DNA of 64,000 nt from Lycorma delicatula. Its lineage: Eukaryota > Arthropoda > Insecta > Hemiptera > Fulgoridae. Position 1 is the first letter of the stretch. Every line of letters begins with the position of its first letter. A program made the translations under genes and the position numbers. The notes beneath the pieces are model-generated. The model was not told the origin of the DNA, did not search any database, and saw only the letters and a list, made by a program, of their open reading frames with translations. This document shows, piece after piece, positions 26,001 through 41,000 of the stretch. The stretch spans positions 196,118,034 to 196,182,033 of the forward strand of contig NC_134456.1 of assembly GCF_047948215.1 (NCBI RefSeq). The letters run 5' to 3'.

Positions 26001-29000
26001 CTTTTAAAAAGTGTTAAAAGGTTGTTTGGCAAGTTTCTTGCAAAATAGATTACACTCTCTTTAAATTTAATTAAACAGTTGTTATCCAATTTTTTAAAGG
26101 CTTAAATTTATGGGATATTATATTTTTAACTGTTGCATTTTTTATGTGATGCCACAGTTTATTTAAAAGAGAATAAACTAAATTGTCTACAGTTGTGTTG
26201 ACACTAGACATTTCATCCCAACTTTTATTTTTAAGACCTGTTATTAAATCGGTTAAATTTATTTTTTCAGTAAGGTTTGTATGAATTAATATTTTTATCT
26301 TGTTTAAACACAGTTGTAGACATATGCAATAATGTTCTGTAACACTGGTCTTGATTACTGAACCTAAAATCCTATCAGATTCAATATTTGAATTTTTAAA
26401 AAAGATGTGATTGATTGTACTTGAATCATTATGAATTCTCATAGACTTATTAATATATGATTTGAAGCAGTGAGGACATTATATTGAAATATTCATTTCA
26501 ATATTGGTTTTGCTCTGCAAATGAATATTCAAATCACCAATCAGGACAGCATTATTACATTTTAAAAAAATTTGTGAAATACTCATTAAGGAAATTAAAA
26601 AAAAATATCAATAAAAGATGAAGGAGAACGATAAAGTGTGATACAAGTAATGCCAAGATTTTCCTGTACCACTAGGTTTATTATTATCGAATTAGCTTCA
26701 AGAAATTCATAGTTTAATCTATTTATTTTCAGTTTATCTTTATAAAATACACTTATTCCATTACTCTTATTTAAATTATCTGGCTCATGTATTACTGAGT
26801 ATCCATTCAAATTATAATCAGTGTCGTTAATATCAACTATCCAGGTTTTTGTTAATATTGTATGAAATTGGGTTTGTTTTACAATTTTGAATAATGTATG
26901 CAAATTCATCAAAATTTGTTTAGGCTTTGAAAAACATTAGAGATTAGTAACAGGTATTTCTAGTATAAAGTTTTGGCTGAAAGTTAATATCATTAATCTC
27001 ATAACACTCATGAGAAATTTCATCATAAAAGTTGTCACTTAGTACCATAATATGAAATTAATTAAATAGAAAAGAAAAAATCCAGAAAGATTTCTAAAAA
27101 GTGAAAAGAAAGATAAAGAGAATTAAAAAAAAACAAAAAACACTCTTGCTTTAACCCCATCCCATGTGGAACAATATTTTCAAAAAAACAAAGGTAGTAA
27201 AGTAAATCATTATTACATAAACCTATAATTAAGAAGTAAAAAAAAAATGGATCTCTTATAAAGGCATCACATCAAAACCAGTGGTAGGGCAAATTGAATA
27301 TAAAAAATGACAGTTAATACAGAGAAATAAATCTATAAAACTATATAATACTGTTTAGCTACTAATAATATACTACTATACATTATAAATAATATTTATT
27401 TAAACTCGGATACTAAAGAAATTAAATAAATTAAAATTAATAAAGAGAAAATTAATATTAAAATAAACAATCTTATCACACCACAGATCAGCCAGAATGG
27501 AGACAAATAAATCAGTTCACGAACAACTGGAAACTAAATTTCTATTTATAGATAAACGTTAATTAAAATTAAACATAGGTTTTAAGATTAAATTCATACT
27601 AAATACAAAAGTTGAATTACAAACTGGAATAATTTGATAGTAGTACACCGTAATATTCACATGAAATCAGCAGGTTGGTGCATAGAATTAAATATATTTT
27701 TAATGTGATTAAACTGACAGGATTTTAACTGAAATATATATATCCAGGTCATCCTTATTGAAGATTTTTCTTATAGACTAAGATTTTTCCATGATGGACA
27801 AAGGCCAATTCATTATCGTTTTTGAGCCCCCTGACCATCTCCAGCACAGTATTGCAGTAATAGACAAGTGTTCCTTAATGAAGACAGAAGACTCCTTAAA
27901 TTTATCATTAATTTCTGTAGTTTACATACCTCACTTTTTTTTCGCAGCCACAATACAATACATTTTGACACCCTAGAGACAGCTTAACAGTTATGACTGT
28001 TGATGATTTAACAGTTGATACTCTGTGTGAAGGGATAGTTTGATGGCCTTCAAAATACTGAGGAGATCTAATTTTTGGTCTGTGGAATTCCAAATACTTT
28101 ATTATTCTCTATTCTAATTTGCTGCTATTGGGAGTGTATCTCATTTTGTGACTTGTGATATATCATTAATTAGTTTTGCATTTTCCTTCTCTATGTGTTC
28201 AAATTTTTTAACAGCAATTTTTTTGTTCCTGATTAATTAACTTCCCGGTGAATTGAACTAATTGACATTTTGTTCTTTACCATATTTCTTCAGAGCCTGA
28301 ATTTGGGTGGCCCTGATTTTTCTATTAAAAGAAATAAAAGCTCCGAGCATAGATTAAAAAGTGATGTCAGAATCTGGTTAAATGTGGACTCAGAAAATCC
28401 CTCATTTTCTGATGAATTAACACAATCTCATCACATTTACAGGCAGCCCTAGCCTGGGAATTTTTCTTATTAAAAAAATATTGAATATATTGTTATTATG
28501 TGTTTGTTTATCTAAATCTCTTGAGTGAAACTCAGCTACTGAATGAGTTACAGTAGCAAATTTGTAAAACAGATCCTAAATATGTGGGCTAGCTGCTGCA
28601 AAAGGCATAGCTAAATAAGCAGTCCTGGACTGATGTAATAGGAATAACTCGTACAATGGGGTTACCTGCCTAAATCCTAGGTGTATTAAAAAGCAGTGCT
28701 GTGTCATGACAAGAAACTGCTGCAATATATTAAGTTTCTGAAGGTAAATGGTCTTTAGGAAGATGAGGATATCCCAAAGGTGACAAGAGTGGAAAACTTA
28801 GGAGTTAGGATTCTGAATTAAACCTGAAAGGGAATAGCAACTTTTTTAGTAGCTGTTGAAAGCAATGATTAATTGAGAATTAATGCAGCCTCAACAAATA
28901 AAATTTAAAGCATATTGTTTGTTTAAAAACAATGGAAAACTACAGCAAAATTTTATGATGAAATATGTTACATTTTTCCATTTTTAATTTGTATGACAAT

Positions 29001-32000
29001 GTTTTTGGGGTAAAACTGAGGGGAAAAAAGAGTAATTGTAGTAGTAATTGTAATAGAGTAACTCTATGTGGGAGCTATTCAAAAGGAAATATGTGAAAGA
29101 TTAATCATGGCATTCTTTGAGCCAGATTGTAGAATGTCAGAAATATAAATAAGAGAGGTAAACAGGAAATGCCTGGATTCAAATTAGATGTGTAAGTAAA
29201 TAAGAGATAAGGTGAACTGGTAACAGGCCTTTTAGTCAGGAGATTACAATAAATTACCATGAAATCAAACACCAGAAGTGTAGGAGGTAGAATAGTAATG
29301 AACAAGATTTTTATGACAAAAGTATGTTATTACAAATATTTTGGTAATATTAAAGGAAATATTATTATTCTCTTAAATTTAAAATAGGGAAATTATTTTA
29401 AGAATTCATTCAAAGCCTGTATAAAAAATCAGGTTTATATTTCAACCATTTTATCAGAAGATGAAGAGATAAATAGGATGTATGAAGAAATACATGATCT
29501 AATCCAGCATTTCTCAACCTGTGGGTTGTGAAATTAACCTATAACTTTACACATAAACAATAATCAAATTATCTTATGAAAAAAAAAATTATTATAAATA
29601 ATTTACTTGCATTTATAAGTACACATGTAAAGAAAATTAATTAATGAGATGTATGCACTTGTTTTTCATTTCTCAAAAGTTTCTCCATACAGTGATCTAT
29701 GTTAGAAATACACAAAAGCAAATTGTTTTCAAGTGATAAAAGATTATTCATATATTTCAGTTTTAGATGAAAGACCCTTTTTGCAGAGGTAAGATGTGCT
29801 GAAAGGGATTAATAATGTTAGTGCTTCTGTAAATGAATTTCCATATTCACTTTAAGAAGCATGCCAAAACATCATATATTACATCGTGAAAACATCATGA
29901 AGCTCAATCAGTAACGTATCAGCTGCAATAACATTTTTAGTAAATAGATTCAGTACCCATTTCTTTAAAAAATATTTTTATCTTCCAGGAAATATTACGC
30001 CAACTTAAATTTTAGTTCATACAAAAATCTTCATGCAATCCAAGCAGTGGTGAATATTAGTGTCTCAACAAGTTCATCCAAATTTTTCTCAATATAACTG
30101 AAAATGAGTGGAAACATCAAAATTTCTGCTTTGAAGGCAAATAATCCAGATAGCAAGCTTCTTTATGAAAGTATGAACTTTGTCTATCATTAATAAAATG
30201 TTTTCTCACTTCCTTGTAAATTTACATTCAAGTCATTTAAATGCCGAAATACATCAGCAGAATTTTTCTATTTAGTTAATAAAATTACAAAGGATACATG
30301 AAGTTGATAAAAGATGCTGGCTTATGCTAAAGCAGGGAGATTCCAAGTAGAAAGCTGCTATCTCAAACATAAATTTAGAAATTCGAAAGAAACTCATAAG
30401 AAATATTTATAGACAGAGAAGCATTTACAACAGAAAAACATGGGCAACAGTGAAATTAATAAAATAAAGAACAATTGTGGCTTTTGAAATTTAGCATTTC
30501 AGGAGACTGCTAAAAATTAGGTGGGTATTAAACAAAGATATTTTGAACTGATGGAGAGAAATGTGTGGCAAAACCTTATACAATGAAGAACAAGGCTGAA
30601 GACTATTGATTGAGATTTTTGGGAAAAGTGAATTTCAAGGAGTAGTGGGTAAAAACAACAGGGGGAAGATAAGCTATATTAGAATGTATAAATCAGAAAA
30701 TATTGAATGTAGGATGTAAAACGTACTTGAAGGGTTAAAGATTGGTTCAGAATAGTAAAAATGGAGAACTATATCAAACCAGTCAAATGTTTGAAATACC
30801 TCCCAAAAATAATGTGTATGAAGTTTGTTTCCTTTTATTGAGTCTATTTAGAATGCCTGGGTTTTGGCATTCGTATAATTGTGATAATACTTTTTATCTT
30901 TGGTTATTGCATGTGATCATTGTATCTTTGTTTGAAGCTGCATCCAAGTTTTTTAATCTAGAAATTTGTAGTCACAACAGTTCAATTTTTATATATCTGG
31001 GGATTCTATTATAGTAGTATTTTCTGTGTGCAATAGCTTGTTTTGATTTAATTCTGAAAACCATTTGTATCCAGCTTTTGAAATTTTATGAGCTCTTTAT
31101 CTGTTCCTTTACCTGCTCATATTAATGTGATGAATTGTTGTTGTACTGTTTTTATTTATTCTTGCTTTTACTTATTTGTGTAGTAGAATCAGTAAGTGTC
31201 ATTGTCTCCATTTTAGGGTACTGGGTGTTTGTATACTATCAAATGTTGTTTAACAAAGGATATTATAACTGATTACAGAAGTTGAAATTTTTACAAATGT
31301 ACAATTTTTTGATCTTAAGTATCTTACTAACCATAAAATAAGTAAATTGTATGTCATGAATAATAATTCTGATTCTTCTATGAAATTTACAATAACTAAA
31401 GTTTACACTATCCAAAATTATGTGTTGCAGTATTATAATTTTAGTATATAAAAGACATACAACCTTGTTATTGTTTTAGTTAATATGTTTATTCATGTCT
31501 AATTTCCCATTTGATTAAAGTTGTAGAGCTGTAAAGATACACTTGTAATGTCAACTTTGCCATGAATAAAAAAAGTGACGAGTCATTCCACTAAGTCAAA
31601 TTTATATTCATGTGATCTATAAAATGTTATTTAAGAGTATATGCCAACCAGAAAAAAAATATATTTATTTATTTATTTCATTGAGTTCAGTTCTTTATTG
31701 GGTAACTTGTACATAGTTTTTTATGGTGGGTTTCATTGTATATAAAATTAAAGAATTATAACTGTTCATAATTGACATAATAAATTTTGTTGAGATGAAA
31801 CCTTTTCATATTGAATACGTTTTCAGAAATTGTATATTGTAACTTGATGTAACTTGTAATTGAGTTATATGACAGTGATTTATTATGCACCATTGTCAAA
31901 GAATTTTATTGACAATTCATATATAATCAGTTTATATTAGTTTGTTGAAACTTTCTTTCAGAAATTTACAATATGAGTAGAAATTTCATTTGTAAAATGT

Positions 32001-35000
32001 TTCTAAATATTTTTTTGTTTTTTTGAGTCAAACAATCATTATTACAATTGCTACTTTTTTTTTTATACAAATGTCACTGGTTTTACTTAAAAAAATAAAA
32101 GCATTATTATGGCTCAAAATGTTTCATTAGCTGTGAGACAAGTGCTTCATGGTAAAGACTTAATGATTCCAAGAGCACCAGGATCAGCTTCTTGGCAAGA
32201 GATTCTTGACTGATAAAGGTGCACCTGATACTTTCAGAAGCATCTAGTTCAAGAGATAAAATATTCACACCAGAAGAATCAAAATATTCAACCATACTTC
32301 ATTACACAAGTAAAAATCATTGACTTAGTTTGTGACTTGTTTTTATCTAAACAAGTGAAACTTAGTTCATGCTTGAAGGATTAGAATTTATTACACAAAC
32401 ATACTAAAATTTTATTGCATAGAAATAGAAAACAAAATTTGTTCTGCTATTGTTAATTGGCTGATGTTTGATCTGGTTATTACATAGGTGTTCATAGTTG
32501 GCATATATTTATAGATTCATAAAAAAAGAGCTTAATTCAAGTGAGTTTTTCTCTATACGTTAGCTCATTTTGCAGGAGTGAAGGACAGGTATGGCGGCAG
32601 TATTTAATTTATTAAAGCTATTAAATATGATAAATACGATAAATCTGCAGTGACTTGAGTTATGGGATTCTTCTCAGCCTACAGATTACCTTAAAAAAAT
32701 TACTGTTGGTTTTGTGTTTACAGGACAATGCGGTACTAATCAATGTTGCTTAGACCGGCCAAATTGAGATAATTTTACTTTAGTACAGAAATATCTCACT
32801 GCTTAGACTCAGAATTATTTTACCAGCTTTATGTATAAAACTAGGACTGATGACAAATTTTATGAAAACATTAGATAAAGATGAGGAAGGCTATTAATAT
32901 CTAACTCAGGTTTTTCTGTTGTGATGCTAAATTAAAAGAACCTAAAAATAAACTCATTGGGCCATTAAAAAAAATGAATAGAATATTCATTCTAAATTCA
33001 CTGGGCCTAAAAAAATATTGTGCAAATATATATTTGATAGTAAACTGAATACTAAGGAGCTAGCAGTATAAAAATCATTCAAAGATGTCTTTCAGGGTTT
33101 TCTTGGAAAAAGGTTGAAAATTCTGATTTGTTAATACAGGAACTTTTTGTTAATTATAAAAATTTAAGCTGCAGAATGTTACAGAAAATCAATTTTTTTA
33201 CATTCTGATTTTGATTTCTTCCCTCCAAATTTAGGCACTAGGTTCCATCAGATGAGAAAGGATCCATCAAGCTATCTTACCAGTAGAATAGCATTAACAA
33301 GGCAGATGGATGAAATTATGATGATGAATTTGATTTTAATATTAAGCATAAAAAACAGACTTAAGTTTTTCTACTTGTGATTCAGTTTTGAAATTATTCT
33401 TTTAATTTTTAGAATAGTGTTATTAATAACATATATTTTTTTTACTGATATGGGCATTGCTATATATTTTCATTTGATGAAACACAATTTTATGTACTCT
33501 TTTGTACTCTTTTTTTAAAATGAATGTGTTTAAATGGTATGTTTTTATTCTTTAGGTAATGGTTCACAGTCCTCAAGACTATCCAGACTCTTCTTGCAAT
33601 ATTGCTGTCACAGAAAAAGCTGACCAAGTTTACAGAATTGGGATATCTGTATCAGAGACTGAAGGGGATTCTTCATTGATGCACTTGGATGAATCAGTTC
33701 GTGGATGTAAAGCTGTTGAAAATAAGCATTTCACTAATGATAATAATTGTCACTTAAAGTGCCGAACTTCAGAAATTCATAAAATGTGCAATTGTACTCC
33801 ATATTATCTACAAACTAATTCAAGTATGATTATTAGATATTTGATTATTAAAAACTGTTATTTATTATTAAATTCCCATCTAAATAGCGCTATAGCAAAC
33901 CTATGGCTTTAGAAGGGAAAGTATTGTAGTTGGTCCAATTTGGGAAAATAAAGTTTTCATCAGATCTTGACATTTTGACAACTAAGGAACCCAAAAAACC
34001 AAATGGAAATTTTCCAGATGTTAATGTTCATATGTACATATTTGGTGTCGACCACTAAATCATCTTATTTCTCCAGAATTACTGGACCGATTTTGACCAA
34101 ACGTGGTCAGATTACTTCTTTATATAGGCTATTAATGCCATTAAATTTTCAACTTAATGGAGTGAGGCTATAGAGCAAGATCACCCCCAGTTTCTTGAAA
34201 CTTTGCCTGATTATGGTCATATTTTTCTTAGGCACATTTGTTAACAAATTTTTGTAAAATCCCACGCCCACCACAAAAAATGTTGTTGTAGTAGTCTGCT
34301 ATGTTGAGTCATCACATATGAGTCGTAGTATTAAATAAATAAATAATACTTAAAGTGTAAAAGAGTAACTTGGTCTGGCTGGGTCTCAAACTCTATCACC
34401 CGGTTTACTTGGTACCTGGTGCATTAAGCCTCACGGCTACACCAGTCTGCTGACTGTACAAACGAAATTTGTTCTATGTACATTGTAAAATTACATAAGT
34501 TTAGTTAGTGCCGACCATTGCCGCTACTACTGCCACACCCGTGCAAATTAAATATGGTATGCCTGGGCACTTTAGTTGAATCATTGAATTAAATAACAGA
34601 AAAATATTGCATTTCAATAAAATGATAAATATTTTAAATTAAGTTGTGTGTGTAAACCATGCATAAAAAAACTGTGTTGTCAGCATTTTTTTCACTACAT
34701 CCGTAGACTCGCACACATTATTTTTATCAGAAAAGAATTACACAAATAATAAATATTTATTACATACTAATAACTATAATATTTTTTGTTATGAAGTGGT
34801 CTTTTCTATAGGAATTTATTAAAAATGAGAAAGTCAAGTGAAAAACCTTAAATGTATGCTAAGAATTTGAAATTCTACACCATTTTTCACTATAAGGTGG
34901 CAACAGTAATATTAATAGTGTCAGTGAAGAATGGACAATAAGTGGAAACAAGGCAGGACACAACATGATAGCAATGCAGTGGTATAAAGGAATGGCACCA

Positions 35001-38000
35001 TAGTAGCTCCTCATTATAAGTAAGAACATCCTGAGCCCTAACACTGACTTTTGATTTTTACTGACTTTCAGAATGATTGAGGGCTGTGATTTTGAAGATT
35101 AAAGGTTTTGATTTCAGAATGATTTTGAAGCAGTACGTATCTATGGGAAATTGTCACCAATGCAATATATACAGATTTCTTCAAGAGTCATAACAGGGTG
35201 AATTTTTGAATATAAGTGTTTTCTTGTAACATGCTTGATCTAATGCTGTTTAACTGTTGCAACCATTCAAGATCTCTCTTCCACATTCACTATTTTTATC
35301 AGACCTTGTTCTCAGTAATTTTCATGTATATAGTCCACTTAAAGATATGCTTTTAAAACATTAAACACAGAGAAAGAAAAAAAATAATTTGAGTATATAT
35401 GTATATATATTAGAACTTATATATACATATGTATATATATGTAATATATATTAGAACTTCCTAATAAAAACTTCTAATGTATGTACAATATATATAACCA
35501 TCAGAAAAAATGTTTATATATTCTTCATAGCTATTCATGATTGATGAAAATTCCTGTTTTGGTCACATCACTGCTGGTTTCTCTTTTATTTTTCCATAAG
35601 AGTCCAACCTTGTGTTTACAGCTGATTAAAGCTATAAGGTATTTCTCTTACAGAAATTGCTACTGTATTCAGTAAAGCAGTTCCATGTTTTGTTGTTAAT
35701 TCATGATATTGTATTTGGCTGGTCTGGAATACATAGCATGATGGTCATATAATGCAGCCAAAGAATTGTTATTAAAGGTTTTATAGTTTATATGGGTAAG
35801 AAAGGCACATATATTTGCTACATATCTTAACAGTAAGATCTACCTTCTATATTTTAGTGGGATAATGCTGGCTTCTGATGTTAAACCAGTCACCAGGCTT
35901 GTAAGGAAAGTGCCTGTGGCATATCTGATTCCATTATTATGTATTACGTCACACTTTTGTAGATGCAACTTTCTAGCGGATGAATATACAATAAACCATA
36001 ATCGAGCTTTGATTGAAGCAGTGCGGTATATAGCTGCAGAAAAATCTCCTTATCTGAGCCCCACTTGATATTTGAAAAACATTTATAATGTTTAGGTATT
36101 TTTTGCATTTAACACTCACATCCTGTGTTTGTAGTCCCCAAGTAAAAGGATTTATCTAATAGTAGACCTAAAATGGTACATTATCGTTGTATTCAATTGG
36201 ATGGTCATTAATGATTAAAACAGGACTATGATAAGGAGTTCTCTTCCTACAGAGTGTACACAGCATGTCTTCTCTGGTGAAAATTTGAAGTGATTATTCT
36301 TTGTAACATCATTAAGGGTGTTTATCACTTGTTGCAATTTATACTTCACCATAACTGTAGTGTTGCCGGCATATAAAATTACCAGATCACCAATGTAAAT
36401 GCTTTTGCTGATTTTTACTGAATTAGCTAATATTAGTTTCTTGATGACGTTCCTGAACAAGGTACTGCCCAAAGGTGAGCCGTTGTGGTTTGCCATTTTC
36501 CAGTTTTTTCTGATGAGTACTTATTGTAAATGTGTACGTACAGTACACATTCACTATTGTAAATGTGTAAGTACAGTCGTTCATATAGTTGTGGAGAAAT
36601 ACCAATAGATTGCTGCCAATGCCCCATACATGTAATTGAAACATTATTCCATGATGCCATATCATATCAAAAGCCTCTGCAGGTCAAAGAAGATTCTGAC
36701 ACAGTGTTTTTTTGTGATGTAACTGTTGTATATAACATTTTATAAATTGATCATTTGTTCAGTAGTTGAATGGTACTGTCAAAATTCTACTTGATTTGAA
36801 GATAAGAGACCTTCTCTTTCTAAAATCCAAAACACTGTCCAAGGCAACCAGACAATTACCCATTATGCACTAGGCACCAGGCAAGACGCTGTCCAAGGGA
36901 TGTCCCCAGAGCAGTGTGTTAGGTCCTTTGCTGTGGGTAGTGGAGTTTGATTCTCTCCTACAGTTGAGGTTGCCCAGTGGGTGTCGTACTGTGGCTTATG
37001 TTGACGATGGGCTCCTGCTAGTTGAAGAATGGCCGTGGAGGGAAGTTGAACTCTGAGCCATTCAAGCTTGCAGGATACTTGAGCTGTGGGGGTCACCAAC
37101 ATAAGATGACGTTCAGTCTAGAAAAGACTGTGATGATGCTACTCAGAGGCTGTTTGGCAGTGAGTCGATAAGTACATGTTTTGATGTCAGACCAGCATAT
37201 CAAGCATATTCAAGTTCAAAAGTACCTCAGGGTGTTTCTTGATGAGAAATTGAAATTTAAGAAGCATCTTCAATATGTTGCAGAGAAGGCTTGTAGTGAC
37301 TTCTTTGGAATACGAAGTGTGGCCAACCCTGATTGGGGGTCTTAACTTCAAGATCATGAGTATTCTGTATAAAGGCGTGTGCCAGGCTATTGCTATATGC
37401 GATGACTGTTTGGGCAGATAGGCTAAAATTCAAAAGCGATTGGGATATATTATTGAGGGCTCACCACCTTATATTGTTAACGGTAACAGGTGGTTACTAT
37501 ACGATTTCATGGGAGACAATCTTGATGATTGCAGGCGTGAAACTGATAGATTTGATTTTGTCTGAGGAGCAACAGTGTAATGTTGCTAGGAAGTCCGGTG
37601 AGTTGACTTCAGAGTAAGTTTGGAAAATTGAACAACATGGCAATGCTTTGTGGCAGGCCAGATGGGATGAGACAGTGAGTGGGCGTTATAAGCATGATCT
37701 CTTTCCAGACGTTGTTGGTTTGTGGGGCGCCTCCTGGGTACACCCTAACAAGTACATGATACAATTTCTTTCTGGGCATGGTGCTTTCAGGAATAGATTG
37801 CAGAGACTTGGACTGGTGGACTCCGGTATTTGTCCACAATGTGGACAGTTGGATGATGCCTATCATCTTCTTTACATATGCCGTAAGTACGAGCTAATGC
37901 ACACGGAGACTATTTGCTGCTCAATATTGTCGGGAGAGGTTAGATCTCTGTGTAAGTTGGAAGGACTGGGCCGAGTGAGCAATCGTTGAGAATTTCATTT

Positions 38001-41000
38001 ACTTGGCAAGGGAAAGGATTGCAAAGGAGTTTAGGGTTCTGTTTGGATGTTCCTTATCCTACATTTTGTTTTATTTTGGCTTGTTTTATGGTTTTTGGTT
38101 TGATGTTTTTATGTTTTGTTATTGTTTCTTGTTTTTGTGTTATGTTTTGTACTAATGTTGCATGTTGAACTCAACTTTTTACTATTTCGGGTACCTACCC
38201 AAATCACAACTACAGTTGTGATTCAGTTCCTTCTAGTTGTCTATTTAGTGTTGTTAAAGACTTAGATTTGTGTTTTGTTTATTTAAAGAGCTATCTAGTA
38301 GGTAATAGTACATCGATGGGAATGTCACGTGGTTTTCGCATCAGTGGCATTCTGACTGAGGCAAGGATTCTGACTGATGCCTTTTGCCAAGGTTTTGACC
38401 TTGTAAAGTTATGGGTAAAGCCCATTAGAGCTAGGTACGAAGAGGGTGGCGTAGACTGAAACCGTTACATGGAGGGTATCTTCCCCTATGGATCAGGATG
38501 ATCCTATGCAGTAAATTATAAAGGATGTTTTACTTATGTGAGATGTAGCTTAAAACAAATTTAAATTGAGTCATTGCAAATTATTTAAAAAAAATAGGTT
38601 TAAGTAACTGGTTCTGAAGAAAATAAAAGAAACAAATTGTAGATACAATAAGAATGTAAACTAAACAAATTTAGTTTAAGAGCCAAATTGATTTTATGAA
38701 AAATAGAAATTTTGAATTTTTATGAATAAGTTTTAAGTTTTCACTTTTTTCAAACTACGAATGATAGTTGGTGGACCAGATTTGAAGAAATATTGCAATA
38801 AATCTTTAATTATTTCTATAAGTTTACAAAACTACCATAGAAATCTGTACTATAGACATATGTATACATTCTGCCAACAACAGAATCCCAATAATCGGAA
38901 AAAATTCAGATTATCGAAAAAATGCTTTGGTTAAAGTTATCTAAAATTGTGTTAAAGCTAGAAAATGGCAAATAACAGTTTCTGATCAAGGGTTGGATGA
39001 TACTTCTAGGATTTATTTTATCTAACTTTGAGTTAGGGCCAATATTACACCAACTTGAAGGTGTCATTGAAAACATATCACCTATTTAAAACTGATTACT
39101 GAACTAATGGTCAAATTTATTCATGTGTAATTGTACGTTTAAAGTTGGGCAAATCCATCATCACTATGTATATTCCTAGCTGGTGAACAGTCATGAAGTT
39201 TTTATACATATTGCAATCATATACTGTTAATGATTCTATTATGAATCACTTTTATTTATTTTGTTGCAGGTAAGATTCAGACATGTGGGATTCAGCATTT
39301 GGACTGTTTATCACTAAATAATGGTAAGTCTTCATAGGCAGTTACTTGTCAGAAAATTTATCTTATTTAGCAAATTACTAAATTAAAGTTGGTATTAATT
39401 TTAATAACTGTATACAGAAATCATTTTCTTTTAACAATTACAGTGGTCGACAATGTGTATTAGTAATTATTCATTTTGTTTGTAATTTAAATATCTGTCA
39501 TTAAAACATCACATTTTTAAGTTGATTGCCACCATCTACCATAATTTACTACTAAACAGTTGGTCACCCTGCAGATTGATAGTGGGAATACTTGCATATT
39601 GTTTTTGCCCATGTTTTTACTTTCAGTAGAAAAACAACTTTTGTTCAGTGTGATTGTGAGTAATTATATGCATTTTACTTTTAAAATTTTAAGCTTTTAC
39701 TGCAGATCTTGTTAAAATTCACTAGATAAGTTTTGCTATGTTTGTGGATGTTTTCTATTAAATTCCCAAATTCTCTATTCAAATCATGCTATGACATTTT
39801 GACTGAAAAATTGAATATGCATTGAGTTGCAACAAAGTTTGTTCCTCGTTTGATGACCTAACAGCAGAAAGAACATCAAGTGGATGTTTGTCAGCAACGT
39901 CTTGAACAATGCAGTGATGATGAAACATTCATACAAAGGATCATAACAGGAGTTGAAAGCTGGGTTTACGGCTATGACATTGAGACAAAAGTTCAATAAT
40001 CATATGGATTAGCAAAGGATTTCCACGCCCCAAGAAAGCACGTTAGTCTCAATCCAATAACAAAGTGAAACTCTCTGTTATTTTTGATTTTAGTGGAATT
40101 GTGCATTTTGAATTCTTGCCTCAGGGTGAAGCAGTAATTGTGCGTACTATCAAGGTGTTTTACAATGGTCACGTGAAAAAATCCACAAAGAGACAGGAGT
40201 TGTGGCGAGACTGCTTCGCAAAGTGGAAACACCGCTGGGAAAAGTGTGTGAATAGGGGAGGAGAGTACTTTGAAGGGGACAAGGATTATTTGGTTAAACA
40301 GTTTCTATATTCAGGTATTTTTTTAATTATAGCGAGCGGTGTGGAAAGGATTAATAAAATAATAATTTCAAAAATTTCAAATAAATTTGGAAGTTTCTTG
40401 GAAATCTTGGTGCAGTTATGGATGAACAAGGATACAGATTCCACTAGGACCATGGAGACCTCCAGTTTTGGATTTGCTGATGATGTCGTGCTAGCGGTTA
40501 GTGTAGCCACTAACAAGGATATTGCCAACAAAATTTGGACTTCATATCGAGCAGTTAGTGCCTGGGTAGCTGGTGTAGGATTGGAACTAGCGTCAGAAAA
40601 GTCAGAAATAATCTTAATTATTACTAGGAAACGACGCCCAACCCTGATCATTGAATTGGAGGGAAAAAGGATTGTGTCAAAGCCTGTCATCAGATATTTG
40701 GGGATATGGGTTGATGCATGGCTTAGATTTGGGACCCATATCTTATAGGTCAGACAGAAAGCAGAAAGAGTAATGCACCGATTGCGGCTGTCCTCCCCAC
40801 AAGAGGAGGCTTCTGTTGAGCGTGATGTACTTCTCACTATTACATGGTGTGGAGATTTGGGCTAGTGCATTAAGATATCACCGATACAAGGGAGTGTTAG
40901 ACTCACTGTATCGGAAGTGTTGCCTGCGGATAACGTCCGCCTATCGAACGATATCTCACGAGGCAGTGGAGTTACTGGCAATCCTGGTTGATCTACTGAT

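Noticed and set aside
27791..28452. Possible first ORF of the jockey-type LINE
   Set aside because: No zinc-knuckle or other gag-like motif could be read on the minus strand, so the element was ended near 26955.
30742..31014. 90-codon plus-strand open frame
   Set aside because: No recognisable domain; sits deep in intron 5 with no splice evidence.
33559..33912. 117-codon open frame taken as a whole gene
   Set aside because: Only 33556-33823 is coding (gene B exon 6); the rest is read-through into the intron.
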